A stretch of 64,000 bases of DNA from Helicobacter cappadocius. GTDB taxonomy: Bacteria > Campylobacterota > Campylobacteria > Campylobacterales > Helicobacteraceae. Under the pieces are notes generated by a model that worked only from the letters and a program-made list of their open reading frames with translations, made no database searches and was not told the origin of the DNA. Shown one piece after another: positions 18,505 through 27,835 of this stretch. Each line of letters opens with the position of its first letter. Positions within the stretch are counted from its first letter, which is position 1. The position numbers were made by a program, and so were the translations under genes. The DNA lies in NCBI RefSeq assembly GCF_030688855.1, contig NZ_JAUYZK010000007.1, positions 1 through 64,000 on the forward strand, given 5' to 3'.

Positions 18505-19949
18505 TTGATTTCCTTCATTGTATTTTTTAAAAACTCTTCATCACTGATACCATTATTAATATTTTTATTAAACCTTTTAGTAAAATAATATCCTATGTAA
18601 CAAACCACCACTAATGCAAGTGTATACCAAACCGATACTCGATAGCTACCTTCAATACTGCTCACAACAATAGGAATTGCACATCCAAAAACACCTATAA
18701 TTTGCGTATATGGAGTATAAGGGGTTCTATATGGAAGATCTTCAAGTTTTTTGCCTAAAATATTCTTATACCATTTTCTAAAATTATATTGAGAAACGCC
18801 TACACTCATCCATACCAGCATCATTGACAATCCTGCTATGATAATAAGAGCATTGATAACCTCTTGAGGATTAATCCATATACACAAAAGAGAGACAAGA
18901 GAGACAGCAGTAGAAACAATCAGTGAATATATAGGTATTTGATTTTTATTCACTCTTGAAAAAACTTTAGGTAAAAAACCTTTCTGAGACAAACTATAAA
19001 ACATCCTTGCAGATCCATAAATGCCAGTATTTGAAGAAGATAAAATAGCAACTATAATCACAACATTCATAATGCTTCCTGCATAAGGCACATTCCAAAT
19101 ATCAAGCACAGCAACAAAAGGACTTTCTGTAATTCTAGCATCACTATGGGGCAAAAAAGTCGAAACAATAAAAACAGAGCCGATAAAAAATACGAGCAAT
19201 CTCCACATCGTTGCTTTTACTGCATAAGGCATTGCTTTATGAGGATCTGCAGTTTCTCCAATAGCTACACCTATAACCTCTGTTCCTGCAAAAGCATAGC
19301 TAATAAATACTATTGCTGAAAAAACTGCCAAAATACCATTAGGAAAAAATGTATGTGCAGAGCTATCATAAAAATTTTGAAAAACTCTGCTGAAGGCATC
19401 TAAACCAAATCCTAATGTATAAAGATTGTAAATTATGACACTAAGTCCGCATAGGAGAAATATCAAAATAGCCCCAACTTTAATCGCTGAGAGATAAAAT
19501 TCTACCTCTGCAAAAAATCTAACCTTGTAAGCATTGGCAACAAAAACTAAAGCACAAGATAAAAGAATCCAAATCCATAATGGCGAATCAGGTAACCATT
19601 TTTGCATCAAAAACCCGATACCAATAAATTGAATTGCATTTCCTAAGACACAATTAAGCCAATAAGCCCAATAGACATAGTATCCCGTAAACGGGTTGAT
19701 AAACTTTTGAGCATAGTCGCCAAAACTGCCCGTATTTGGCAAATAAGCACCCATCTCCCCCAAAGATAAAAGCACAGAATAAACAATAACAGAGCCTACA
19801 AAATAAGCGATCAATGCACCCAATGCACCAGCTTGAGAAATCGTTTCACCCGTACCTACAAAAAATCCTACGCCAATAGCCCCTCCAAACCCTATCATCA
19901 CAAGATGTCTTGTCTTCATATCTTTTGCTAAAGAATTCTTCTGCACCAT
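18501..19949 (-). CDS. APC-family amino acid permease
   Basis: This 482-residue inner-membrane protein has about twelve hydrophobic helices and the amino acid-polyamine-organocation opening motif HLVMIGFGGAIGVGFFVGTG near residues 14-33. It resembles basic and neutral amino acid permeases such as LysP/RocE types. It lies between a methylarginine hydrolase and a citrulline hydrolase, so methylated arginine, arginine, citrulline or an exchange with ornithine are the likely substrates. The substrate is inferred from context only. Confidence 0.87.
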   Translation of the reverse strand: MVQKNSLAKDMKTRHLVMIGFGGAIGVGFFVGTGETISQAGALGALIAYFVGSVIVYSVLLSLGEMGAYLPNTGSFGDYAQKFINPFTGYYVYWAYWLNCVLGNAIQFIGIGFLMQKWLPDSPLWIWILLSCALVFVANAYKVRFFAEVEFYLSAIKVGAILIFLLCGLSVIIYNLYTLGFGLDAFSRVFQNFYDSSAHTFFPNGILAVFSAIVFISYAFAGTEVIGVAIGETADPHKAMPYAVKATMWRLLVFFIGSVFIVSTFLPHSDARITESPFVAVLDIWNVPYAGSIMNVVIIVAILSSSNTGIYGSARMFYSLSQKGFLPKVFSRVNKNQIPIYSLIVSTAVSLVSLLCIWINPQEVINALIIIAGLSMMLVWMSVGVSQYNFRKWYKNILGKKLEDLPYRTPYTPYTQIIGVFGCAIPIVVSSIEGSYRVSVWYTLALVVVCYIGYYFTKRFNKNINNGISDEEFLKNTMKEIK

Positions 19950-20004
19950 TAAAAACCCTTTTTGGCTATTGAAAAGTTTAATTTTTATAGTCCCTATGAT
20001 TTAT

Positions 20005-20772
20005 TTAAAATCTAAGCGACAAACAGCTCAAGCCCCCATCAATTTTTCTAAACTCAGAGGTATCCACTTCTAAAATCTTGTAACCCAATGCAGAAACTTT
20101 CTCATACACAGCTTTATAGCCCTTTGGGACGATAACAAAGTCATTTACCCAGATACAATTAGCACTATAGCTTTCGTTATCTGGAATTTCTATGCGATGG
20201 AATTTTGCAAATTCAGACTTAGTCTTAAATTCCCCAGCAACCAAGAGATTATTATTTTCAATATAAGAAAGCCCTGTTTTAAGATGAAGTACTTCACTCA
20301 AATGCACGATTGAACCGCTTAAACCATACTTTTGTAATATTTTGATAGTTTGTTGTGCGCCTTCTTGATTAGTACGTGCTGAAAGTCCGATATAAAAGTG
20401 ATCTCCTACCATCATAATATCCCCTGCTTCAACCGTTCCAGGATCTTGAATATATTCGATGTTTTTATAAAATTTTTTCAAAGCTTCTTGCATATCACCC
20501 AAACTAGCTTCGCCTCTTCGTGTATTCGCACCAGGTCTAGTGATAATAACGCACTCTCTAGTGCATAATGCAACATCCTCCACAAAGCAAGAATCAGGAT
20601 AATCATCTTGTGGTTCTAATACTGTTACATTTACTCCTGTTTTTGCTAGAGCTGCAACATACTCAGAATGTTGCTTAAGGGCGTTCTTATAGATAGGTTT
20701 TCCAAGATTTGCACTTGTGATACCTTCAGATATACGAGCAGATGGAATCCTTACGATTACATTTCTAAACAT
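20005..20772 (-). CDS. ddaH: Dimethylarginine dimethylaminohydrolase
   Basis: DDAH hydrolyses N-methylated arginines (monomethyl- and asymmetric dimethylarginine) to citrulline and the methylamine. The 255-residue protein closely follows the Pseudomonas aeruginosa enzyme as I recall it: PDSCFVEDVALCT, ITRPGANTRRGE, PGTVEAGDIMMVGDHFYIG with Glu115, LHLKTGLSY with His163, SYSANCIWVN, and GGLSCLSLRF with catalytic Cys250. All catalytic residues are present. It leads an operon with an amino acid permease 55 bases downstream and ctlX. A 271-base AT-rich gap separates it from the divergent DUF507 gene. Confidence 0.93.
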   Translation of the reverse strand: MFRNVIVRIPSARISEGITSANLGKPIYKNALKQHSEYVAALAKTGVNVTVLEPQDDYPDSCFVEDVALCTRECVIITRPGANTRRGEASLGDMQEALKKFYKNIEYIQDPGTVEAGDIMMVGDHFYIGLSARTNQEGAQQTIKILQKYGLSGSIVHLSEVLHLKTGLSYIENNNLLVAGEFKTKSEFAKFHRIEIPDNESYSANCIWVNDFVIVPKGYKAVYEKVSALGYKILEVDTSEFRKIDGGLSCLSLRF

Positions 20773-21043
20773 CTTAAATCCTTTTTATTTGAATTTGAAA
20801 TTTATATAAATCTATTCTATACATAGAATCATAAAATATGTCTAATAAATACTCATATAAATTTATAATATGTTACTTATATACACAAATATTTTTAATA
20901 TTTTTATTTGATATTGTATTTTTGAATCTTAATAATTTGAAGTTTTTACTTATTTTAGGTGTTTTCCCAAAGATATAACATCTTTAAATAGAAATTTACC
21001 TAAAACTCGCTAAAATCAGAGAATTCATTTTAGAGGTGAGCCA

Positions 21044-21595
21044 ATGAAATTAAAACTAACACATATATCCCACGTAGCAAATAAAATAGCATTGGACATT
21101 GCAAATTCCAATCTCTTGGAGCTTAAAGCACCTATTGAAAATATCGCCAATACTGCTAGAGTAATTTTGGAAGAAGATATCAAAAAAGAAGCTGAAATTG
21201 ACGAAAAAGCCAAAAGTCTATTAGAGGAAAATCTTGATGAGATTGAATTCATGCGTGCAGATGAAAGACAGCTTTTTTGGATGATAAAACGTCAAATAGC
21301 TGAACAAGAAAATTTTCTACTTTCTTGGGAGGATAGATACAGTGATATTTCCCATAGGATACTTGATGAGATAAGTCTTGAAGGTTTTATTAAATTCAGC
21401 ATATCTGAAAATCTTATCAAAAATATTATTTTTAAATCCATTGATTCTTATTCTAAAATATATGAAGAAATTGAAGATGAAGTGATTGAAAAAATCAAAC
21501 ACTACAAAAGAAAAATTCTTGTGGGCACAGATGAGTATGAATTGGTTTTTGAAAAATTGTACGAAGAAGAACTTAAAAGAAAAGGGTTTTTATAA
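21044..21595 (+). CDS. DUF507 family protein, function unknown
   Basis: The 183-residue protein resembles the DUF507 family, which H. pylori also encodes just before carA (HP1236). It is helical, charged and without a signal peptide or membrane segment: MKLKLTHISHVANKIALDI at the start and YELVFEKLYEEELKRKGFL at the end, the second being the typical DUF507 repeat ending. GAGGTGAG precedes the ATG. Its TAA shares one base with the carA ATG, implying coupled translation. No function is known to me. Confidence 0.8.
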   Translation: MKLKLTHISHVANKIALDIANSNLLELKAPIENIANTARVILEEDIKKEAEIDEKAKSLLEENLDEIEFMRADERQLFWMIKRQIAEQENFLLSWEDRYSDISHRILDEISLEGFIKFSISENLIKNIIFKSIDSYSKIYEEIEDEVIEKIKHYKRKILVGTDEYELVFEKLYEEELKRKGFL

Positions 21596-22713
21596 TGCAA
21601 GATGCTTATCTTTATTTTGAAAATGGACTTTTTTTACAAGCAAAAGCCTTTGGATCAGGTCAAACAGCTGTGGGAGAGGTTGTTTTCAACACTTCGATGA
21701 CAGGTTATGAAGAAATTATCACAGATCCTAGCTATGCAGGTCAATTTATCCTTTTTACTATGCCAGAAATTGGTATTGTTGGAGCAAATCCCGAAGATAT
21801 GGAATCAAGAGGAATTTTTTGCAAAGGAATTATTGTAAGAAACTACAATGAATTTTACTCAAATTTTAGAGCAAAAGAAAACTTGGATAACTTTTTAAAA
21901 TCCCAAGACATAATGGGAATTACTGGCGTAGATACAAGGCTATTAACCAAAACCATTCGCAACAATGGGTCAATGATGATGATAGCATCAACTCAAATAT
22001 CTTCTCCTGAGGAACTCAAAAATATTCTTAAAAAATCCAAAAAAATCCAAGATATTAACCTCATTCCCGAAGTCTCAACCCCAAAAACCTACACACATAC
22101 AACTTCTACCTTTGATTTTAACACCTTTCAATACGGTTTACCTAACACTTCAAAAAAAATCATCGCTATTGATTTTGGAATCAAAAGAAATATACTTAAT
22201 GAACTTACAGCCGTAGGACTTGAGGTCGAAGTAATGCCTCATCATTTTGAAGCAAATTCCATCATTGCTAGATTTGAAAATGGAGAAATCAAAGGGGTAT
22301 TTTTATCTAATGGTCCTGGAGATCCACTAATGCTAAAAAATGAAATATCTCAAATCAAACTCCTCATTGAAGCAAAAATCCCAATTTTTGGAATCTGTTT
22401 AGGGCATCAGCTTCTATCCATAGCAAATGGCTATGAAACCTATAAGTTAAAATTCGGTCATCACGGGGGAAATCACCCAGTAAAAAACCTCATTACTCAA
22501 AGCGTAGAAATCACTTCTCAAAATCATAACTATTCAGTGCCTCAAGAGATTGAAGAAATTGCTGAAATCACCCACAAAAACCTATTTGATGGGACAATAG
22601 AAGGACTCAAATATAAAAATGCTCCTATTTTTTCAGTGCAACACCATCCTGAAGCTAGTCCTGGTCCAAAAGAATCAAGCAATCTTTTCAAACAATTTGC
22701 AGATATGATCTAG
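21595..22713 (+). CDS. carA: Carbamoyl-phosphate synthase small subunit
   Basis: CarA releases ammonia from glutamine for carbamoyl phosphate, feeding arginine and pyrimidine synthesis. The 372-residue protein has the CarA-specific N-terminal domain (YEEIITDPSYAGQFILFT, GITGVDTRLLTK) and a class I amidotransferase domain with the nucleophile in FGICLGHQ near residue 265 and HHPEASPGP with its His near 348. It is coupled to the DUF507 gene. The large subunit carB is not in the window. Confidence 0.97.
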   Translation: MQDAYLYFENGLFLQAKAFGSGQTAVGEVVFNTSMTGYEEIITDPSYAGQFILFTMPEIGIVGANPEDMESRGIFCKGIIVRNYNEFYSNFRAKENLDNFLKSQDIMGITGVDTRLLTKTIRNNGSMMMIASTQISSPEELKNILKKSKKIQDINLIPEVSTPKTYTHTTSTFDFNTFQYGLPNTSKKIIAIDFGIKRNILNELTAVGLEVEVMPHHFEANSIIARFENGEIKGVFLSNGPGDPLMLKNEISQIKLLIEAKIPIFGICLGHQLLSIANGYETYKLKFGHHGGNHPVKNLITQSVEITSQNHNYSVPQEIEEIAEITHKNLFDGTIEGLKYKNAPIFSVQHHPEASPGPKESSNLFKQFADMI

Positions 22714-22716
22714 GTC

Positions 22717-23019
22717 TTAAACTTTAATATCCAAAATATGCTCACTATGGACAACTATTTGCTCATCTTGAGTAGCTTGGGTTTGTTTTTGTTCTTTTTT
22801 GTTTTCTTCCTCAAATGCTCCATTTCCTTTTGAATCTGGATTTACAGATTGAGAATCCTCTGTAGGACGAACTTCTTGAACATCTTTAAGTTTATCTTCA
22901 AACTCTCTTGCGATGACATCTGTCATATCTCCTCTTGCAATGGCGTTGGCTTGTTGTGTAGAGTTGAGCTGTGAATTCTGATTAATATAAGTTATATTAC
23001 CAATAGGTGAGATCGCCAT
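22717..23019 (-). CDS. Small acidic hypothetical protein
   Basis: This 100-residue protein has no recognisable enzymatic domain. It begins MAISPIGNITYINQNSQL, has a short helical part (ANAIARGDMTDVIAREFEDKLKDV), a Glu/Gln-rich low-complexity middle, and ends EHILDIKV. The short conserved ends with a variable middle match what I recall of small epsilon-proteobacterial proteins in the H. pylori HP1391 position beside the NFACT gene. It is last in the J-domain-nadK-recN-NFACT reverse operon. AAGGATG-type ribosome binding sequence precedes it. Confidence 0.65.
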   Translation of the reverse strand: MAISPIGNITYINQNSQLNSTQQANAIARGDMTDVIAREFEDKLKDVQEVRPTEDSQSVNPDSKGNGAFEEENKKEQKQTQATQDEQIVVHSEHILDIKV

Positions 23020-23033
23020 TTTTCATCCTTGAA

Positions 23034-24359
23034 TTATTTTTTATAATGAAAGGTTTGATGTTTGGCATAAACCACATTTGATCCTTCAATGATTTTCACA
23101 AACCTTCTTCTAGTATAATCGACACTAAAATTTCCTGTTTGAATTGAATTTATCCCTACTAATATTTCCCCTGCTTTGTGGATAACTTCATCATAAATTT
23201 TTCCCTTACCACAATGGATAATCATATGAGATGAGGGAATATCTCGAATATGCAACCAAATATCATCAGCTTTTGCTTCTTCAAGCAAGGATTGATTTTC
23301 TGATTTATTTCTGCCTATAGAAACTTTTATTCCTTCAATAAAAATCACTTCATATTTAGGTGGTGATTTCTTATTTTGCTTCTTAGGTTCTAAAATGACT
23401 AAATCCTGAATATTTTGAATGTTTTGAATATAAATATTTTCTTGCTTTAAAAAATCAATTTTATCACTTAAATTTTGAACTTGTATATGGGTATTTTTGG
23501 CTTTTTGAGTGAGTTTTTTTGCTTCTTTGAACATCATATTAACACCTTCTTGAGGTGTTCTAATCCCTTCAGGAAGAGTAATGCACACATAAGAACCAGA
23601 AAAATCCTTTAGCCTTACTTCAGAAGCAAAATTTTGTATTTGATGCAAATTGGCAAGTAAAATAGTTCCACTCTGTGATAATTTCTGTGCCTTTTGATGC
23701 AAATCATCTTCTTTGGGAAGATCATCTAAAAGCATCTGCAATTTCTTTATTTTTTTGGAAATTCTACTGGTAATGATTTCTTTTTTTATTTTTAATTTTT
23801 TATCCAAATTTTCAAAATAAGCATTTTCAAGCTGAACAAATAACTCTTCATTGCTCAAAATCTTCATCTCCTCAGAAAAATCCATATTTCTTTGTTCTAA
23901 TGGCTTTAGTACTTCTGCTATGCGAACCTCCCTAGAACTCCTATCAATATTAATATGCCTAAGTGCTTCTAAGACAATGTTTTTATCATCTAGCAAAATA
24001 ACATTAGTGTGTTTGCCTGTAAATTCAAATTGAATATAAAATCTGGTATTTTTATAAGTGCCAAACTGATCGCACTCTATCTTCAAAATTCGATTATTTC
24101 CATCTACGTTTGCATTTATAATTTTAGCTCTAGAGCAAAGTTTAGACAAAAAAACATCAAAGGGTGCATTGTATATTTTTGCCCCTAAAAGAGGTTTTGG
24201 CATGAGGAAAACACCGCTATTTCCTTTGGTCATATCAAAATAAAATATCTTTTCCTTAAGCTCAAATTTCAGCAAATTATCATCAATACGTTTGATGTTA
24301 TGAATCATTTCTTGGTCACTCAAAAATCTCGCAATATTCTTAAGTAGCCATAATTTCAT
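23034..24359 (-). CDS. NFACT family protein (fibronectin-binding/RqcH-like)
   Basis: The 441-residue protein has an NFACT-N part (KLWLLKNIARFLSDQEMI, FEFTGKHTNVILLD), a central coiled coil near residues 190-310, and the NFACT-R domain ADDIWLHIRDIPSSHMIIH near 371, which defines the family. Members bind the large ribosomal subunit and, in Bacillus, RqcH tags stalled nascent chains with alanine; the fibronectin-binding name is historical. H. pylori HP1392 is the counterpart. It lies nine bases after recN. At 441 residues it is shorter than the roughly 570-residue Firmicute proteins. Confidence 0.85.
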   Translation of the reverse strand: MKLWLLKNIARFLSDQEMIHNIKRIDDNLLKFELKEKIFYFDMTKGNSGVFLMPKPLLGAKIYNAPFDVFLSKLCSRAKIINANVDGNNRILKIECDQFGTYKNTRFYIQFEFTGKHTNVILLDDKNIVLEALRHINIDRSSREVRIAEVLKPLEQRNMDFSEEMKILSNEELFVQLENAYFENLDKKLKIKKEIITSRISKKIKKLQMLLDDLPKEDDLHQKAQKLSQSGTILLANLHQIQNFASEVRLKDFSGSYVCITLPEGIRTPQEGVNMMFKEAKKLTQKAKNTHIQVQNLSDKIDFLKQENIYIQNIQNIQDLVILEPKKQNKKSPPKYEVIFIEGIKVSIGRNKSENQSLLEEAKADDIWLHIRDIPSSHMIIHCGKGKIYDEVIHKAGEILVGINSIQTGNFSVDYTRRRFVKIIEGSNVVYAKHQTFHYKK

Positions 24360-24367
24360 TATTTTCC

Positions 24368-25915
24368 TTATTGACTTTCTTCTAATCTTTTTTTTGCAAA
24401 CTCAAGTGCCTCTTTAGTTATATTTGCTCCACTTATCATTCTAGCCATTTCTTTGATTCTGCCTTCTTTGTCAAGCAGTATTACCTCACTTTTAGTATCT
24501 TTTTTACGAACCAAATAATGAGAATCTGCCAAAACTGGCATATGTGGCTGATGAGAAATCGCAAAAATTTGATAAGTTTTTGACAATATTTTAAGCATTT
24601 TTGCTACCCCTTCACTTTCTTCTCCACTTAAATTTGCATCAATTTCATCTAAAACTAAGATTCCTTTAGAACCATTAATAAGTGCATCTATGCACATTAT
24701 TACCAATCTCAAGCGATTGTATTCACCTGAACTAAGCACATCAATACTTGAACTTTCTAAAGTAAGTTCAATTTTTTCTAATCCCAAATTATATAATTCA
24801 CAAGACTTCAAGCTTATCGTTGGTTTCTTCAATAACAATTGATTACAAAACCTTAAAATCTCTTTTTCAAACTGCACTACACATTCATTTCGACAGAGAC
24901 TGATTTGTTTAGCTATTTCAAGACATGTATTTTGCAATGATTGTATTTGTTTATAAAGAGTCTCTTTGTTGAAGCTGATATTTTGATAATCTTGAAGTTT
25001 TTGTTTTTGCGTTTCCAAATGTGCTAGAGCTTCAGAAACTCCGCCATATCTTCTATTAATATCTGAAAGGGTGCTTATACGATTGAGCATTTCTTCTCCA
25101 TCAAGACTTCCAAGTTCTTCAAGCCTTTCTCTTTCTTCATCGATAATAGAACGTGCTTCTAAAATCCCTTCTTGAAATATCAGGCTATCTTTACCTATCA
25201 AAGCAAGTGTATGTGAAATCTTAGAAATTCCATCTAATGCCTCCAATGCCCCAGAAATGCTCTCTTGAATTTTTTCTTTTTTTGATAAGGTTTTTTTGAG
25301 TTCTAATAATCTCTCATACTCCCCTTCTACTAAATTTAAACTAGAAATTTTTTCTATTTCAAATTCGGCAAACTCTTTGAGATTTTGGATATTTTTCTCT
25401 TCTTCTTTTAATGCAGCATATTCCTCTTGTATGCTCAAAAGATCTCTATAATGAATCGTAAAATCACTCAAAAGTTTCTTGTGATTAGGGTTATTTTGAG
25501 CGATAAAATCATCAAAAACTCTCAAAATATTTTCCATCTTAAGCTCATCTGCACCTTTTGAAGAAATATGTTTAGCAAACCTAGAAACAAGCTCACTTAA
25601 ACGTTTTTTGGAAGTATTATAACGATTAAGAAAATATCTTGTTTTATCTTTTTTAAGAATGCTTAGCACAAGAATATCTTCTTCACTAAGCCCAAACTCA
25701 TTCAAATCCACTCCAAACTCACCTAAAGCAATATCCAAATTCGCTTCAATCATATCTGCATTACTATCTTTAATTCCAAAAGCCCCAAGCAAGGACTCTA
25801 TCAAAACAGATTTTCCACTTCCACTAGCTCCGCTAAAAACATTAAATCCATTTTTGAATTCCAAATCTACATTTTCAAATGCTACAGAATTTTTGACGAT
25901 GAGTCTATTTATCAT
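24368..25915 (-). CDS. recN: DNA repair protein RecN
   Basis: RecN is an SMC-like ATPase that gathers broken DNA ends for recombination. The 515-residue protein has Walker A FSGASGSGKSVLIE near residues 28-41, two long coiled-coil arms between about 170 and 350, an ABC signature-like SSGEYNRLRLVIM near 403, and Walker B KGILVLDEIDANLSG near 423. Length is near the family norm. Its start overlaps the nadK stop by four bases. Confidence 0.93.
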   Translation of the reverse strand: MINRLIVKNSVAFENVDLEFKNGFNVFSGASGSGKSVLIESLLGAFGIKDSNADMIEANLDIALGEFGVDLNEFGLSEEDILVLSILKKDKTRYFLNRYNTSKKRLSELVSRFAKHISSKGADELKMENILRVFDDFIAQNNPNHKKLLSDFTIHYRDLLSIQEEYAALKEEEKNIQNLKEFAEFEIEKISSLNLVEGEYERLLELKKTLSKKEKIQESISGALEALDGISKISHTLALIGKDSLIFQEGILEARSIIDEERERLEELGSLDGEEMLNRISTLSDINRRYGGVSEALAHLETQKQKLQDYQNISFNKETLYKQIQSLQNTCLEIAKQISLCRNECVVQFEKEILRFCNQLLLKKPTISLKSCELYNLGLEKIELTLESSSIDVLSSGEYNRLRLVIMCIDALINGSKGILVLDEIDANLSGEESEGVAKMLKILSKTYQIFAISHQPHMPVLADSHYLVRKKDTKSEVILLDKEGRIKEMARMISGANITKEALEFAKKRLEESQ

Positions 25916-26763
25916 TCTTCACCCCATTTGAATTTTTGTTTCAATATCCTAAAGTAACTCCGATCTGTTTTTTGGATGAGATGTGCATTCAATTGTGCTG
26001 CTTTTATTTTCAGAGTATCTTGTGATTTCATTTCCATTACTTCTTGACCATCAATAACGAGCACACAATCGTTTTCTACTCCAAATTCTAATACAAACTC
26101 ATCATTTAAAACCATCGGTCTTTGAGTGAGAGAATGTGGGGAAATAGGCGTTAGCAATATATTTCTACAAAATGGATAAATCACAGAACCCCCTGCACTG
26201 ATATTATAAGCCGTAGAGCCAGTAGGTGTTCCTATAATCAGGCTATCTGCATAATACACATTAAAAGACTCTCCATTGACCTTAGCATAGATTTTCAGTA
26301 ATCCTGAAATATTCTTTTTTGAAATCAAAACCTCATTAAGTGCGTGAAGATTTTTTTCGCCTTCAGAGGTACTTAAACACCCTTCAAGCATCATGTGTTC
26401 ATCAATTTTATAATCCCCTTTTGAAAGAAGGGCAGCAAATCTATCGACCTCTATAGGACTTATAGCAGTAAGAAATCCTAGATGTCCTATATTGATACCA
26501 AAAGCAGGTATTTTACTCCCATAGCTACGTCGAAGTGCTGAGAGCAATGTCCCATCCCCACCTAGCGAAAGAAGTGCGTCAATCTCTTCACACATATCTT
26601 CAAAAGCTATTCCACTAAGCCCTATCATCAATGCACTTGAATCTTCTAAAATTATCTGTATGCCATTTTTGTTAAATGCTTTTTGTATCTCAAAAAAAGT
26701 ATCTTTTAATGTAGGGGTGGCAGGTCTTAGAAGAACCCCTATTTTAGATATAGGTGGATTCAT
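25912..26763 (-). CDS. nadK: NAD kinase
   Basis: NadK phosphorylates NAD to NADP. The 283-residue protein has the diagnostic GGDGTLLSALRRSYGS near residues 68-83, NIGHLGFLTA, and TPTGSTAYNISAGGSVIYP near 178. Length is typical. It overlaps recN by four bases; upstream lies the 35-residue membrane protein and the J-domain gene on the same strand. Confidence 0.96.
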   Translation of the reverse strand: MNPPISKIGVLLRPATPTLKDTFFEIQKAFNKNGIQIILEDSSALMIGLSGIAFEDMCEEIDALLSLGGDGTLLSALRRSYGSKIPAFGINIGHLGFLTAISPIEVDRFAALLSKGDYKIDEHMMLEGCLSTSEGEKNLHALNEVLISKKNISGLLKIYAKVNGESFNVYYADSLIIGTPTGSTAYNISAGGSVIYPFCRNILLTPISPHSLTQRPMVLNDEFVLEFGVENDCVLVIDGQEVMEMKSQDTLKIKAAQLNAHLIQKTDRSYFRILKQKFKWGEE

Positions 26764-26805
26764 ATTTGGATTCTTTAATTTTAATTTTTAATGTATTGTA
26801 TCAAA

Positions 26806-26913
26806 CTAGAGATAAGAATAAAATTTCATATATCCATACACAGCATCAAACCCTATAAAATAGGATATAACCCCTATCAAAAAGATGAGGACATAGGACA
26901 AAATCTCGCTCAT
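26806..26913 (-). CDS. Candidate 35-residue single-helix membrane protein
   Basis: An open frame of 35 codons starts with ATG at 26913, the base immediately after the TGA of the J-domain gene, and ends TAG at 26806-26808. It reads MSEILSYVLIFLIGVISYFI and continues through GFDAVYGYMKFYSYL: one clear transmembrane helix (residues 5-22) flanked by aromatic residues. GAGG sits five bases before the ATG. Position, spacing and composition suggest a real small protein in the operon with nadK, 42 bases downstream. No family is recognised. Confidence 0.6.
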   Translation of the reverse strand: MSEILSYVLIFLIGVISYFIGFDAVYGYMKFYSYL

Positions 26914-27696
26914 TCAAACCTCAAGAAATATTTTTTGAGATTTTTTTATAGCCTCATAAGCCTCATTAATCCTAGTAAAACGATCGTGATAATCTTGAAC
27001 AATTGCTTCATCTCTCCCATAGACATTATCTGGATGATAAGTACGAGCCAAGCTCAAATAACGTTTTTTAACACTCTGAAAATCATCATCAAATCTGGAC
27101 TCTAACTCAAGATAATATCCTCTAAGATTGCATTCATCTTCGGTAAGAAAAGAAGAGTCAAATTTTTTTCCAAAAAATCCTTTATAATCAAAATCAATCG
27201 CCACATTATGGATAATTTTAGAACTAATAAGGTTCATAATATGTTCCCAAAATTCATCTCCTCTTGCCTTGAGATGAATTTCATTTTCACACTCAAAATC
27301 ACAATAAACGCCAAATAAATTTTTTAAATAACGTCTAGCTAGTGCGTTCTTCTTTTCAAGAGTTAAGATCACTTTATCAAGTCCGACCACTCGCAATGAA
27401 ACTTTTACCTTCTGCAAAACATCATTTTTTTTGAGTATTTTGATACGAATAGGTAAGTGAGTATGCAATAATACAGCATCAAGATGACTCTTCTCCTCTT
27501 CCAAACTAGCGTGATAAGCCCAATTTATCAGATAATCCTTCTTAAATCTCTCCCCATCATCAAGAATCAAAATAGACGAAGATAGCCTGTAGTGTTCTGA
27601 AAAATATTTGCTAGAATATCTCATTATTTTTTCAAATAGCTCACTTTCTTGAAATAACTCTATCTGAATATATCGATTACAATAACTAACATTCAT
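26914..27696 (-). CDS. J-domain (DnaJ-like) protein with C-terminal J domain
   Basis: The 260-residue protein has a J domain at the very C-terminus (FQSVKKRYLSLARTYHPDN, with the HPD motif near residue 231), which would stimulate an Hsp70/DnaK ATPase. The N-terminal 190 residues are unrecognised, basic and rich in beta-type segments (KNDVLQKVKVSLRVVGLDKV). DnaJ-type zinc fingers and G/F linker are absent, so it is a specialised co-chaperone rather than DnaJ. GAGGGA precedes the ATG. It appears to head the nadK-recN operon. Confidence 0.85.
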   Translation of the reverse strand: MNVSYCNRYIQIELFQESELFEKIMRYSSKYFSEHYRLSSSILILDDGERFKKDYLINWAYHASLEEEKSHLDAVLLHTHLPIRIKILKKNDVLQKVKVSLRVVGLDKVILTLEKKNALARRYLKNLFGVYCDFECENEIHLKARGDEFWEHIMNLISSKIIHNVAIDFDYKGFFGKKFDSSFLTEDECNLRGYYLELESRFDDDFQSVKKRYLSLARTYHPDNVYGRDEAIVQDYHDRFTRINEAYEAIKKSQKIFLEV

Positions 27697-27772
27697 TAGA
27701 TTCCCTCATATATCCTTATGTACAACTACTCCAAATAAAGCAAAAATCAATCCATAAAATAAAATATATAAA

Positions 27773-27799
27773 ATTTTAAAGTATTTATAACTTTAAAAT
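27773..27799. promoter_or_regulatory. Perfect 10-bp palindrome, likely operator
   Basis: ATTTTAAAGT at 27773-27782 and its exact reverse complement ACTTTAAAAT at 27790-27799 are separated by seven bases. The site ends 36 bases before the TSUP transporter ATG, in the promoter zone. No T-tract follows and the stem is AT-only, so an operator for a dimeric repressor (for example ArsR/BigR type) is more likely than a terminator. Confidence 0.5.
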
Positions 27800-27835
27800 C
27801 GCATAATAACACATAAAAAAATAGGAAAATTTCAA

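Noticed and set aside
20005-20772. Arginine deiminase as an alternative for ddaH
   Set aside because: Length of 255 residues and near-complete agreement with remembered P. aeruginosa DDAH motifs; arginine deiminase is about 400 residues.
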